From: Thalassobium sp. R2A62
GTDB lineage: Bacteria; Pseudomonadota; Alphaproteobacteria; Rhodobacterales; Rhodobacteraceae
Assembly (NCBI RefSeq): GCF_000161835.1
Contig: NZ_GG697169.2
Location: 357,852-421,851, forward strand
DNA length: 64,000 nucleotides
Direction of reading: 5' to 3'
In this document: positions 26,961 to 35,507 of the stretch, one piece after another
Layout of the letters: each line of letters opens with the position of its first letter
Numbering within the stretch: the stretch's first letter is position 1
Program-made: the position numbers and the translations under genes
Notes under the pieces: model-generated
The model's database searches: none
What the model was told of the DNA's origin: nothing
The model's input: only the letters and a program-made list of their open reading frames with translations

Positions 26961-27356
26961 ATGCGGATATTTTTATTTGTCCTTTTGCTCGCTTCACAAG
27001 CCGCAGCCGACAGTTGCTGGAACCACAATGGCTCGGTTATGCGGCTTACAGCAAGCGACAATGACCGCTGGTTTTGGTACGAGTCCACTCCACACAGCTG
27101 GCAAAGCCCGGCTGGCGTATATCCGGGTACGCTGCTATTCAACGGGCGGAAGTCTGGCGAATGGTATGGCGGTACGGCCCGCGTTTTCTCAAATGCCTGT
27201 CCGGCTAGTCCATCGGAATATTATGTTGAAGGCCCCGTGCTGCGGAACCCACTTCGCATTCAGCTATCGGGTCAGAAGCAGGTCTACCAGAACTGTCGGC
27301 CGACGGGGCAGTGGAGCACGGACACGCTGGTCTTTACGTACATGTACAATTGCTAA
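26961..27356 (+). CDS. Small secreted cysteine-containing protein
   Basis: A 131-residue protein with a clean signal peptide (MRIFLFVLLLASQAAADS, cleaved near residue 17). The mature part has four cysteines (SCWNHNG, NACPAS, QNCRPT and the C-terminal YNC) and many aromatic residues (DNDRWFWYESTPHSWQ). Two disulfides in the periplasm are plausible. A repeated idea of short beta strands is seen, but I do not recognise the family. It sits between two pieces of mobile-element debris, suggesting it came in with the island. No function is proposed. Confidence 0.55.
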   Translation: MRIFLFVLLLASQAAADSCWNHNGSVMRLTASDNDRWFWYESTPHSWQSPAGVYPGTLLFNGRKSGEWYGGTARVFSNACPASPSEYYVEGPVLRNPLRIQLSGQKQVYQNCRPTGQWSTDTLVFTYMYNC

Positions 27357-27357
27357 A

Positions 27358-27468
27358 TCCGTGTTGCGTGATACCGGCGCGAGGGTCTCCGAAGTACCGG
27401 CCATGAGGGTCAAAGACTGTGACCTAGGGCAACAATGTCTCCACCTGACAGCCACCCTTTGGAGAAGT
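27358..27468 (+). pseudogene. Tyrosine recombinase fragment
   Basis: The segment SVLRDTGARVSEVPAMRV followed by KDCDLGQQCLHL matches the box I region of phage-type integrases (TGxRxSE with the first catalytic Arg). It is cut by the IS3 element at 27469 and has no upstream part in frame. It is too short to tell whether it came from the same integrase as the minus-strand piece right of the IS. Confidence 0.65.
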
Positions 27469-27516
27469 TCAACCGCCCCTTGTTTGCCGGAGACCCAGAA
27501 GTAAGGATACTGGGTT

Positions 27517-27849
27517 ATGGAAAAGAACAAATGTGGAAACAGATGTTCGCCAGAGGTACGCGAACGTGCTGTACGGATGGTGTTTGAGCATCAGGGCGAA
27601 TTTGACAGTCAGTCTGCAGTGATCAAATCGATCGCGCCTAAGATTGGTTGTGGGCCTGATACGCTTCGGGCGTGGGTTCGACGAGCTGAGGCGGACAGCG
27701 GTCGACGTGATGGTGTGACGACGGCTGAACGTGACCGGATCAAAGCCCTGGAGCGCGAGAACCGCCAGCTTCGGCAAGCCAATGAGATACTGAAGAAAGC
27801 ATCAGCGTATTCCGCTCAGGCGGAGCTCGACCGCCCGTTTCGGAAGTGA
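27517..27849 (+). CDS. IS3-family transposase OrfA
   Basis: A 110-residue DNA-binding subunit. The helix-turn-helix is in [20 protein letters not shown] and [20 protein letters not shown], and a leucine-zipper-like helix follows ([20 protein letters not shown]). It ends [17 protein letters not shown] and overlaps OrfB by four bases. In this group OrfA alone limits transposition, and an OrfAB fusion made by programmed -1 frameshifting is the active transposase. Both frames are intact, so the element may still be active. Confidence 0.9.
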   Translation: MEKNKCGNRCSPEVRERAVRMVFEHQGEFDSQSAVIKSIAPKIGCGPDTLRAWVRRAEADSGRRDGVTTAERDRIKALERENRQLRQANEILKKASAYSAQAELDRPFRK

Positions 27850-28745
27850 TCAGCTTTATCAAAGAACATCGTGATGTCTGCGGGGTCGAGCCGATTTGTC
27901 GCGTTTTGCAGATTGCCCCTTCGACGTTCTACGCGCATCTGGCCGTCGAGGATGATCCAGACAAAGCGTCGGATCGCGCCAAACGTGATGCTGAATTGCG
28001 CGCTGAGATGAAGCGGATTTGGGACGATAACCAGTCTGTCTATGGTGCCCGTAAACTGTGGCATGCCATGCGCCGCGAAGGCTATGATTTGGCGCGCTGT
28101 ACGGTTGAGCGGCTCATGCGTGACATCGGTATCGAAGGTGTCCGTCGCGGCAAGAAGGTCAAAACGACTTGGGCAGACAAGGCTTTGCCGTGCCCGATGG
28201 ACCGAGTGAACAGGCAGTTCCGCGCAATAATGCCCAACCAACTCTGGGTGTCAGATTTTACCTACGTCTCGACCTGGCAAGGGTTTGTCTATGTGGCATT
28301 CGTCATCGATACCTTCGCCAACAAGATCGTCGGTTGGAAGGCCTCCAGATCGCAGCAGACACAGTTTGTCTTGGACGCGCTTGAACAGGCCCTTTACGAA
28401 AGACGGCCTTCAGAGAGCCTGATCCATCACAGCGATCGGGGCAGCCAGTATCTGTCGATCAAATATACCGAACGCCTCGCTGATGCGGGCTTGGAGCCGT
28501 CTGTTGGAACAGTCGGTGACAGCTATGATAACGCGCTGGCCGAGACGATGTTTGGCCTGTTCAAAGCCGAAGTCATCCACAGATTGGGGCCATGGAAATC
28601 CGCTGACGCGGTCGAGTGGGAAACGCTCAATTGGGTCGACTGGTTCAACAATCGCCGACTGCTCGAACCCATCGGATACATCACACCAACTGAGGCAGAG
28701 GAGGCCTTCTATGCAAACATGAACACACTCGATAAAGTCGCTTGA
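27846..28745 (+). CDS. IS3-family transposase OrfB (DDE integrase)
   Basis: A 299-residue catalytic subunit starting at GTG 27846. Domains in order: helical HTH_21 region ([20 protein letters not shown]), the rve core with the first Asp in [20 protein letters not shown], the second Asp in [13 protein letters not shown], and the Glu in [20 protein letters not shown]. The end [20 protein letters not shown] is typical. All three DDE residues are present. It is translated by frameshift from OrfA or by coupling at the overlap. Confidence 0.93.
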   Translation: MISFIKEHRDVCGVEPICRVLQIAPSTFYAHLAVEDDPDKASDRAKRDAELRAEMKRIWDDNQSVYGARKLWHAMRREGYDLARCTVERLMRDIGIEGVRRGKKVKTTWADKALPCPMDRVNRQFRAIMPNQLWVSDFTYVSTWQGFVYVAFVIDTFANKIVGWKASRSQQTQFVLDALEQALYERRPSESLIHHSDRGSQYLSIKYTERLADAGLEPSVGTVGDSYDNALAETMFGLFKAEVIHRLGPWKSADAVEWETLNWVDWFNNRRLLEPIGYITPTEAEEAFYANMNTLDKVA

Positions 28746-28784
28746 GAAGAACTAAACAGTCTCCGGTAAAACCGGGGCGGTTCA

Positions 28785-29170
28785 GAATGTATCACTGCCT
28801 GAACTTCCTTGGAGACCACCCCCTCAACCTTGTCGGACAAATCCATCAAGGCAAAGTCGAGGTTTTCATCAACATCACCACGAGCCAACTGTAGCATTGC
28901 CTCTTCACCGTACTCGGAAGAAACAATCGCAAGGGCGGCGTCACGAACAGGAGCTTCATTCCGATAGGTGGCAACAAAGCGATCAAACTCCAGCAAGGCT
29001 GTCGAGTAAGTACGCATCGCATCTTTGAAATCGTTGCCTAGCACCTTTTACCAGAGCTTGCGACCTGACACTTCCACAATGTCTTTCGGGACATTCCTAC
29101 GCAGACGGTAGACCCCAAAAGGCGTCCGATAAACTTACTGTGGAAGCTTGTCTTGGATTGTCTTGGACAT
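28785..29170 (-). pseudogene. Integrase N-terminus (DUF6538-type) with two stops, cut by the IS3 element
   Basis: Reading leftward from ATG 29170: MSKTIQDKLPQ, TAA (29137-29135), VYRTPFGVYRLRRNVPKDIV, EVSGRKLW, TAA (29050-29048), KVLGNDFKDAMRTYSTALLE, FDRFVATYRNEAP and so on, to the IS end at 28785. All pieces are in one frame. The RRNVPKDIVEVSGRKLW and ALLEFDRFVA pattern matches the N-terminal DUF6538/SAM-like region of site-specific recombinases of Rhodobacteraceae. The catalytic C-terminal domain is missing. It probably once moved the island and is now dead. Confidence 0.7.
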
Positions 29171-29398
29171 TGATGACCCCATTGGTTGACTTTGATGTAA
29201 ACCAAAAGAGGTTGTTTTGCGAGGAACCGTACTTCCATTTCTGACGAACCGTGGTCTGTTTGTGTCGTTGCTGTCAAAAAATGACGAGGTAGCTTCCAAC
29301 CGAAGCAGTGCCGAGTGAGTATCTCCAGAATTATGCAAAACAACCCCGTAAACAACCTCGTAAAATAGCCCCGTATCGGTGATTATAACTGATAATCT

Positions 29399-29412
29399 AT
29401 GATTTTATGGGA
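29399..29412. repeat. Candidate attachment site, right copy
   Basis: ATGATTTTATGGGA is identical to 16398-16411. It lies 229 bases beyond the start of the broken integrase gene, as expected for an element boundary. Confidence 0.45.
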
Positions 29413-29513
29413 GTTTTGGGTGTGATACGATGCCCTGATCGAGCGTCGTTGTTCACGAAAATTTGGGGAATGACCACTCGGTCGTTGGAGCAATGGCCCC
29501 TTGCGCGGCAGAG

Positions 29514-29541
29514 CCCCGCTCCCCGCTCCCCGCTCCCCGCT
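29514..29541. repeat. (CCCCGCT)4 tandem repeat
   Basis: Four exact head-to-tail copies of CCCCGCT lie in non-coding DNA near the right end of the island. Confidence 0.9.
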
Positions 29542-29664
29542 CGCCGTAGGCGCTGATCGTGAGATCATGATCCCTATGACACAGTAGCTGTCAAAGACGT
29601 CGCCAACGCAGATTGGTGCTGCGTATCTTCAACCAGTAGACATGTCTCAGAAAAAGGCCCGAGC

Positions 29665-30819
29665 CTATTGATTGGCGCGTTCGGCTTCGATCCGGCGCCA
29701 AACAGCGACGTTGCTGTTGTGGTCGTCGAGGTTTGTTGCAAATGCGTGCCCACCCGTGCCGTCCGCCACAAAGAAGATATATTCGGTGGTGTCTGGGTTC
29801 AGCGCCGCTTCGATCGCCGCGCGCCCTGGATTTGCGATTGGGGTGGGGGGCAGTCCGGCGATCACATAGGTGTTCCACGGTGTTTCGCGGCGCAGTTCGG
29901 ATTGACGCAGTCCACGACCCAAGATGCCTTCGCCCTTGGTAATGCCATAGATGACTGTCGGGTCGGTTTGCAGCTTCATCCCGCGGTTTAGGCGGTTGGT
30001 AAAGACGCTGGCGACTTGGAACCGTTCGTCTGCCACGCCAGTCTCTTTTTCAACGATAGAGGCGAGCACGAGGGCCTCTTCTGGAGAGGCAAGAGGGAGG
30101 TCTGATGCGCGCTTGGACCATGCGTCTGCAAGGATGCGCTCTTGGGCTGACGTCATGCGCGTGATCACGTGTGAAACGGCCATCTCGGGGGTCAGTTCGT
30201 AGCTGTCTGGCGCGAGGGAACCTTCGGGTGGTGTGTCAGAGAATTCTTCCCCCATCACTTCTAACCCATTGAGGGCATTGACAACTTGCCAGCTGGTTAC
30301 GCCTTCGGCCACAGCGACACGGTAGCGTGTGTCGGATAGGTCGCGGACGCGAGTGTAGTCTTCGGGGGTTTCGTCAACTTCGGGATTGAACGATGCCTTT
30401 TCAACAAAGCGGTTGGTTGCAGGGTCCAGTTGACGGACTTGGGTTGTGACGCTGTTGATGCCAACACGGTAGACGACTTCTGTGCCGCAAGTAGATTGGC
30501 CGCCGCGTGTCACGATGTCGATGATTTCTTCCATCGTGCTGGCCTCTGGGACCAGAAAGCTGCCTGCCTTCAGTTGGCTGGTTTTGTCAGTGTAGTCGGC
30601 GCCCATGCGGAACAGCGCGCGCGAACCGATGGCGCCTTGTTCGACTAGGTCTTCGGACACACGGGTCATGTTTGAGCCGCTTTCAACACGCAGACAGATC
30701 GCTTGGTCCAGCGGACCCTCAGCGCGGAACTGTTGCTGGCCCCAAACAATGACACCCGCCACTAAGAAGGCTGCGACAACGAGAAATGTCAGTGCGTTCG
30801 AGGCGATGTGGCGCCACAT
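29665..30819 (-). CDS. mltG: Endolytic murein transglycosylase MltG
   Basis: A 384-residue inner-membrane lytic transglycosylase that cuts nascent glycan strands and limits their length. There is an N-terminal anchor (ASNALTFLVVAAFLVAGVIV, residues 7-26), a LysM-like region, and then the YceG/MltG catalytic domain with LASIVEKETGV (the catalytic Glu), LQTDPTVIYG, YNTYVIAGLPPTPIANPG-like WNTYVIAGLPPTPIANPG, and the end FVADGTGGHAFATNLDDHN. It overlaps the fabF stop by one base. In relatives it follows fabF on the fabD-fabG strand; here the whole block is inverted. Confidence 0.95.
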   Translation of the reverse strand: MWRHIASNALTFLVVAAFLVAGVIVWGQQQFRAEGPLDQAICLRVESGSNMTRVSEDLVEQGAIGSRALFRMGADYTDKTSQLKAGSFLVPEASTMEEIIDIVTRGGQSTCGTEVVYRVGINSVTTQVRQLDPATNRFVEKASFNPEVDETPEDYTRVRDLSDTRYRVAVAEGVTSWQVVNALNGLEVMGEEFSDTPPEGSLAPDSYELTPEMAVSHVITRMTSAQERILADAWSKRASDLPLASPEEALVLASIVEKETGVADERFQVASVFTNRLNRGMKLQTDPTVIYGITKGEGILGRGLRQSELRRETPWNTYVIAGLPPTPIANPGRAAIEAALNPDTTEYIFFVADGTGGHAFATNLDDHNSNVAVWRRIEAERANQ

Positions 30820-32081
30820 TAGCCAGTCACCTTGCCAAAGACGACGGACGCATTGGTGCCACCAAAGCCAAAGGAGTTCGACAAGGCGATGTTGATTTCT
30901 CGCTCGACTTTCTTGTTGGGGGCAAGGTCAACGGAGGTCTCGATCGCTGGGGTGTCGAGGTTGATGGTGGGCGGGGCCACCTGATCGCGGATCGCGAGGA
31001 TCGAGAACACAGCTTCGATTGCGCCTGCAGCGCCCAAAAGGTGGCCTGTCGCAGATTTGGTTGACGACATGGTCACCGAGCCTGCTGCGTCGCCCATCAT
31101 CCGTTCGACAGCGCCCAATTCAATGACGTCTGCCATGGTCGATGTGCCGTGGGCGTTGATATAATCGACATCCGCAGGTTCGATACCGGCGTGCTTGAGC
31201 GCGGCGCGCATGGAGCGTTCACCGCCTTCGCCGTCTTCGGACGGGGCTGTGATATGGTAGGCGTCGCCAGAAAGGCCGTAACCCAGCACTTCTGCATAGA
31301 TTTTGGCGCCGCGTGCTTTGGCGTGTTCGTATTCTTCGAGAACGACGACACCGGCACCTTCGCCCATCACAAATCCGTCGCGGTCTGCGTCGTAGGGACG
31401 GGACGCTTTGGTTGGATCGTCGGCGCGTTTGGTCGACAACGCCTTGCATGCGTTGAAACCTGCAATACCGATTTCACAAATGGATGCTTCGGCACCACCA
31501 GCGATCATCACGTCAGCATCGCCGTATTTGATCAGGCGAGATGCATCACCAATCGCGTGCGCGCCGGTTGAGCACGCTGTGACCACAGCATGGTTAGGGC
31601 CTTTGAACCCGTATTTGATGCCGACCTGGCCCGAAACCAGGTTGCTCAGCGCACCAGGGATAAAGAAGGGGCTGACGCGGCGTGGGCCGCGCTCTTTGAT
31701 CATCACTGCTGTTTCTGCGATGGATTTCAGGCCACCGATGCCAGAGCCGATCATGACGCCAGTCCGCTCGAGGCTCTCTTGATCCTCGGGCATCCAGCCA
31801 GCGTCTTCTACAGCTTGCTGGGCTGCTGCGACACCAAAGAGGATAAAGTCATCAACTTTGCGCTGTTCTTTGGGGGCCATATAGGTGTCGGCATTGAATG
31901 TGGCGTCTGTGCCGTCCCCCAAGGGAACTTCGCATGCATACCCAGTGCCAAGGTGAGAGGCATCAAATTGCTTGATTGTGCCCGCGCCAGACTGTCCGCC
32001 TAAAAGACGCGACCATGTAGGCTCGACGCCGTCTGCCAAAGGGGTGACGAGACCCAAGCCTGTTACAACTACTCGACGCAT
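30819..32081 (-). CDS. fabF: 3-oxoacyl-ACP synthase II (FabF)
   Basis: A 420-residue condensing enzyme for fatty-acid elongation, from ATG 32081 (MRRVVVTGLGLVTPLADGVE). The active-site Cys is in AVVTACSTGAHAIGDA (near residue 168), and the two His are in NAHGTSTMADVIE and TKSATGHLLGAAGAIEA. The C-terminal NSFGFGGTNASVVF is standard. It lies downstream of acpP, separated by a terminator-like hairpin, and is coupled to mltG. It is intact despite the rearrangement. Confidence 0.96.
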   Translation of the reverse strand: MRRVVVTGLGLVTPLADGVEPTWSRLLGGQSGAGTIKQFDASHLGTGYACEVPLGDGTDATFNADTYMAPKEQRKVDDFILFGVAAAQQAVEDAGWMPEDQESLERTGVMIGSGIGGLKSIAETAVMIKERGPRRVSPFFIPGALSNLVSGQVGIKYGFKGPNHAVVTACSTGAHAIGDASRLIKYGDADVMIAGGAEASICEIGIAGFNACKALSTKRADDPTKASRPYDADRDGFVMGEGAGVVVLEEYEHAKARGAKIYAEVLGYGLSGDAYHITAPSEDGEGGERSMRAALKHAGIEPADVDYINAHGTSTMADVIELGAVERMMGDAAGSVTMSSTKSATGHLLGAAGAIEAVFSILAIRDQVAPPTINLDTPAIETSVDLAPNKKVEREINIALSNSFGFGGTNASVVFGKVTG

Positions 32082-32381
32082 ATTCTGCCCTCGCTTTTGA
32101 TCACATGTGGGCATCTATTTATGCGCGATCCCCACATCGTTTCGCGCTGGATACAACGGCAAGCCCCTATGGGGCAAGAGCAACGGTCAATGAAAGAACT
32201 GCGTGCACTTTTGAGACCTTGGAATCGGCAAAGGCCCGCGCAGATTTTGTTGCGCTTTGTCTTGCTTTGGTGTGGAGGGACAGGGCCATGTCGAGGGCAA
32301 AGAAACCCAAGCAGGATTCGGATTCGGTGCGAAAGAAAGGGCCGTCGGGTGATGGTCATATGAATGAAGTGTCAGCCAAAG

Positions 32382-32417
32382 AAAAACGCGCCCAAGCTGT
32401 GTGCTGAGCGCGTTTTT
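32382..32417 (-). terminator. Terminator between acpP and fabF
   Basis: AAAAACGCGC and GCGCGTTTTT flank a 16-base loop and give U-tracts in either direction. It lies 54 bases after the acpP stop, so many acpP transcripts probably end here, giving the high acpP:fabF ratio known for this locus. Confidence 0.7.
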
Positions 32418-32470
32418 AAATGTCGTGGGACGGATCCGTCCATGTCCGCCGCGATGGCGGTTCGGGCGTC

Positions 32471-32704
32471 TTAGGAAGCGGCCGAGATGAACTTTACGGC
32501 GTCGCCGAAAGTCTGAATGGTTTCAGCAGCGTCGTCTGGGATTTCGATGCCGAATTCCTCTTCGAACGCCATAACCAGTTCAACGGTGTCCAGGCTGTCT
32601 GCGCCCAGGTCGTCGATAAAGGACGCGGCTTCCGTCACTTTGTCTTCTTCTACACCAAGGTGCTCTACTACGATCTTACGAACGCGATCTGCGACGTCGC
32701 TCAT
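32471..32704 (-). CDS. acpP: Acyl carrier protein
   Basis: A 77-residue acidic protein from ATG 32704 ([20 protein letters not shown]). The phosphopantetheine serine is in [20 protein letters not shown] (Ser37). The four-helix layout and length are canonical. A longer in-frame start (32761) adds residues not found in ACPs. It is the first gene of the inverted acpP-fabF-mltG block. Confidence 0.97.
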   Translation of the reverse strand: MSDVADRVRKIVVEHLGVEEDKVTEAASFIDDLGADSLDTVELVMAFEEEFGIEIPDDAAETIQTFGDAVKFISAAS

Positions 32705-33161
32705 GTGCAAGTCCTCATCTTTTGGGGGCCGAGGCCCATAGGGTGCATGCGAGAGTTGCATGCTGTGTTGCCCATATGGGCGGCTTAGTGAACCTTAGGT
32801 AAGGTCCGATCAGCCGTGGCGCAAGGTCCACAGCCTTTTGGTTGTGCGCCGCCTATAGCATAGGTGCGACAAGGTGCAAATGGTTTCGCAAGCACACAGT
32901 TTTGGCCGGTTACAGCGCGTTGACGAGCGCCGCGGCACAAGGTGAAACACCTGCTTGGGGCGCTTGAGAGGTTAAGTAAGTCCTATCATTGCGAACGGTG
33001 GTTGAAACCTAAGTTACTGGTAAGGCTTGACTTTATGGGGTTTTGTGGGTTGGTTCTCAGTTTGTAGCTAGAGGCCAATTTGTCAGTCTGGGCAGCGTGG
33101 ACGACAGGCCTGATGTGGCTTTCCCTTTGTGGCGGTTTCCCCCCAATACAGGCAGTTCATT
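32705..33161. other. Intergenic region between acpP and the GTA remnant
   Basis: About 450 bases without a convincing gene. It should hold the acpP promoter (minus strand) and any surviving GTA promoter (plus strand). It is also one breakpoint of the inversion: on the standard gene order mltG, not acpP, would face the GTA genes here. No repeat was recognised at the breakpoint. Confidence 0.55.
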
Positions 33162-33530
33162 ATGAAAATGGATCAAAAACAGACCCCCGAGCAGGGTGGC
33201 GTGCGAGGTGAAGTGGGTGAGGCTTTGCCAATGGAACGGCTAGGCGACAGTTTGGTTTTGTTCCGCCGCATTAGTGCCGATTTGACTGAAATGCTCCGGC
33301 GAATGGACGCCGGAGAGGACGGTTCAGCCACTGAAATGACGAAACGACAAAAGGAACTCGAGGCGGCTTTGCGGCTGTCTTTGGAACTGGAGAAACGGCT
33401 TGATGAACGATCAGACAAGGAAAACGGGCTCCTTGGGGAGGTCATCGACTTTGACGCAACACGGCGTTCGATCAGGTGCAAGCTTGGTCGCTTGCGCAGA
33501 TGTAGCAGATCAGGCCGCGTTTCTGAGTGA
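33162..33530 (+). CDS. GTA small terminase-like protein (orfg1)
   Basis: A 122-residue protein from ATG 33162 (MKMDQKQTPEQGGVRGEVGE); ATG 33168 or GTG 33129 are alternatives. It is helical: RLGDSLVLFRRISADLTEML and MTKRQKELEAALRLSLELEK, a coiled-coil-like stretch, then an Arg-rich tail (DFDATRRSIRCKLGRLRRC). Position just before the terminase gene, length and helix pattern match orfg1 of Rhodobacter-type gene transfer agents. With the structural genes gone it can have no packaging role unless it acts with another GTA or phage. Confidence 0.6.
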   Translation: MKMDQKQTPEQGGVRGEVGEALPMERLGDSLVLFRRISADLTEMLRRMDAGEDGSATEMTKRQKELEAALRLSLELEKRLDERSDKENGLLGEVIDFDATRRSIRCKLGRLRRCSRSGRVSE

Positions 33531-35127
33531 ACTTGATGAGGCAGAGCTTCGTGCTCTGCCTTTTCTTTTTGAGTTCTGAGCGTTCGAGCATCAGTTGCCG
33601 CCCGAGGGGCACTGGCGCACATGGGTAATTTTGGGCGGTCGCGGTGCTGGCAAAACGCGCGCAGGCGCAGAATGGGTGCGTGCGCAGGTCGAGGGATCAG
33701 GGCCGCTGGATGTGGGGCCAGCGACCCGTGTTGCATTGGTCGGTGAGACAATTGAACAAGCCCGCGAGGTGATGGTCTTTGGTGAGAGTGGGATTTTGGC
33801 CTGTTCGCCCGATGACCGTCGTCCGGTTTGGAGCACTACGCGTCGCCAACTGTGTTGGCCGAACGGCGCAGTCGCTCAGCTGTTTTCGGCCAGTGATCCT
33901 GAGCGGCTGCGTGGACCGCAGTTTGATGCGGCATGGGTGGATGAGCTGGCCAAATGGAAAAAGGGCCAAGAGGCGTGGGATATGCTGCAGTTTGGTATGC
34001 GGCTAGGCGATGATCCGCGTGTCTGTGTGACGACAACGCCGCGCAATGTGGGTGTGCTACGAAGTTTATTGGCACGATCGTCGACGGTGACGGCTCATGG
34101 CACAACCGAAGCGAATGCGGCGCATTTGGCGGACGCGTTTCTGGATGAGGTGCGCACAAGATACGCTGGCACGCGATTGGGGCGCCAGGAATTGGATGGT
34201 GTGTTGCTTGCGGATGCTGAGGGCGCGTTGTGGACGTCGAAGGGGTTAGAGGCCAGTCATGTAGAAGTCGTGCCGCAGTGCGATCGCGTGTTGGTATCGG
34301 TGGATCCGCCGGTCACAGGGCACATGGGATCGGATGATTGCGGAATTATCGTAGTAGGCGTGACGATGGACGGGCCACCACAAGATTGGCGGGCATATGT
34401 GATCGAGGATGCAACAGTTGCGGCTGCGTCACCGCTTGAGTGGGCCGAGGCCGCGGTTGCGGCATACCACCGCCATGGGGCAGAATGTTTGGTGGCTGAG
34501 GTGAACCAAGGCGGATCACTGGTAGAAGCCGTCGTCCGACAGGTCGATCCGCTGGTGTCATATACATCTGTCCGCGCGAGCAAGGGCAAGGTGGCCCGGG
34601 CAGAGCCAGTGGCCGCGCTGTATGAACAAGGGCGGGTGCATCATGTCGGTTCGCGGGTTGTCTTGCTTGATGGCGTGCCTGAGCAAATTGGCTTGGCGGC
34701 GAGTGCGCGCGATGTGGCGCGGCACTTCCGATATGGTCCTGCTCTGCGGCCCAATGACGATCCGTCCTACCAATACGAGGTGCAGGCGTTCCAAGGGATC
34801 GGCCTGCGGCCATACGCGCCATGTCACATCAACGTGGTTCAAGACGGAGGAGACACGGCCGTCTCATGGATCCGCCGAACGCGAATTGATGGGAACGCTT
34901 GGGTCGGGTTGGACGTGCCATTGGGCGAGGCCAGTGAGCAATATCTGGTACGTGTCATTGTTGAAGGGGCGATTGTCCGTGAAACCGTCGTGACCTCGAC
35001 AACCTGGACCTATTTTACAGGCCTGCGATCTGCGGATACTGGTGGGGCGAATTACCAGCTTGCGGTCGCGCAAGTGTCTGAAAAGTTTGGACCAGGTCCA
35101 TTCAGATCGGTGGATGTCGCAGCCTGA
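33403..35127 (+). pseudogene. GTA large terminase fused to tail-tip/host-specificity protein, with nonsense codon
   Basis: The gene starts at ATG 33403 inside orfg1 and runs 58 codons (ending ELRALPFLFEF) to a TGA at 33577, where relatives have Trp (FEFWA..HQLPPEG). The same frame then continues HQLPPEGHWRTWVILGGRGA with Walker A GGRGAGKT and Walker B-like AAWVDEL, and nuclease motifs (VLVSVDPP, YEQGRVHHVGS). Near base 34650 the sequence changes to RVVLLDGVPEQIGLAASARD, ARHFRYGPALRP and RIDGNAWVGLDVPLGE, which is the C-terminal part of the GTA host-specificity (orfg15) protein. Everything between, normally portal, capsid, protease and tail genes, is missing. A downstream start (33595) would leave a 510-residue chimera. 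Confidence 0.85.
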
Positions 35128-35429
35128 TGCGGGGGCTGTTGGTCGAAGATATCATCATGGCGGCACGGGCGGCGATGTCCGTGCCGCCAGAGGCGCAGGA
35201 CCAGTTGGTTGCGGATATGCTGCGGGACCCGCATCTCGCAGATTGTGCCCGCAAACGGCTAGGTCGCGGTTTGGCCGGACGTGGGGAAGGGGCGCTGATG
35301 TCAGCCGCAACGGCGCGACCGTTGGCGCCTTTGCCGGGCAGATGCATCGTGGAATTCCTCGCGGCGATGCGGATCGTCATTGATGGGATAACCTGTTGGA
35401 AAGCGAGAATTGCCGATCAAAATCAGTGA
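35127..35429 (+). CDS. DUF7742-like small protein of the GTA locus
   Basis: About 100 residues. Its ATG overlaps the stop of the terminase/tail-tip chimera by one base. It contains VEDIIMAARAAMSVPPEAQD and RGEGALMSAATARPLAPLPG, followed by a short helical end. This kind of protein usually sits between orfg15 and cysE in Rhodobacteraceae and matches the DUF7742 family as I recall it. It has no known activity. It survived the GTA deletion because it lies outside the lost segment. Confidence 0.55.
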   Translation: MRGLLVEDIIMAARAAMSVPPEAQDQLVADMLRDPHLADCARKRLGRGLAGRGEGALMSAATARPLAPLPGRCIVEFLAAMRIVIDGITCWKARIADQNQ

Positions 35430-35507
35430 TTGAGAGCATCACGGGTTTGTTCTTGGCCTCGGGTGCCTATCTAGGGTAGGACAAGGGCCTGATACGAGGA
35501 TATCCCC

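Larger units (their letters stand above)
27469..28784 (+). mobile_element. IS3-family insertion sequence, complete
   Basis: An element of 1316 bp with two overlapping transposase frames. The ends are imperfect inverted repeats: the left end reads TCAACCGCCCCTTGTTTGCC and the reverse complement of the right end reads TGAACCGCCCCGGTTTTACC, both continuing GGAGAC. The bases just outside (aagt on the left, gaat on the right) do not match, so no target-site duplication remains. This suggests that DNA beside the element has been rearranged since insertion. Confidence 0.9.
29171..29664. other. Right end of the accessory region, gene-free
   Basis: No gene is seen. Contents: three CCYCGTA motifs spaced by about 12 bases at 29344-29375, the right copy of the candidate attachment site at 29399, and a 7-base tandem repeat at 29514. 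mltG begins on the far side, in minus orientation. Confidence 0.55.

Noticed and set aside
14576-29365. CCTCGTAAAA decamer at both island ends as the attachment core
   Set aside because: Only ten bases and without arm symmetry; the 14-mer ATGATTTTATGGGA pair is a better candidate.
32105-32407. Plus-strand frame between fabF and acpP
   Set aside because: It overlaps the fabF start region and ends in the terminator hairpin; product is low-complexity basic with no conserved feature visible.
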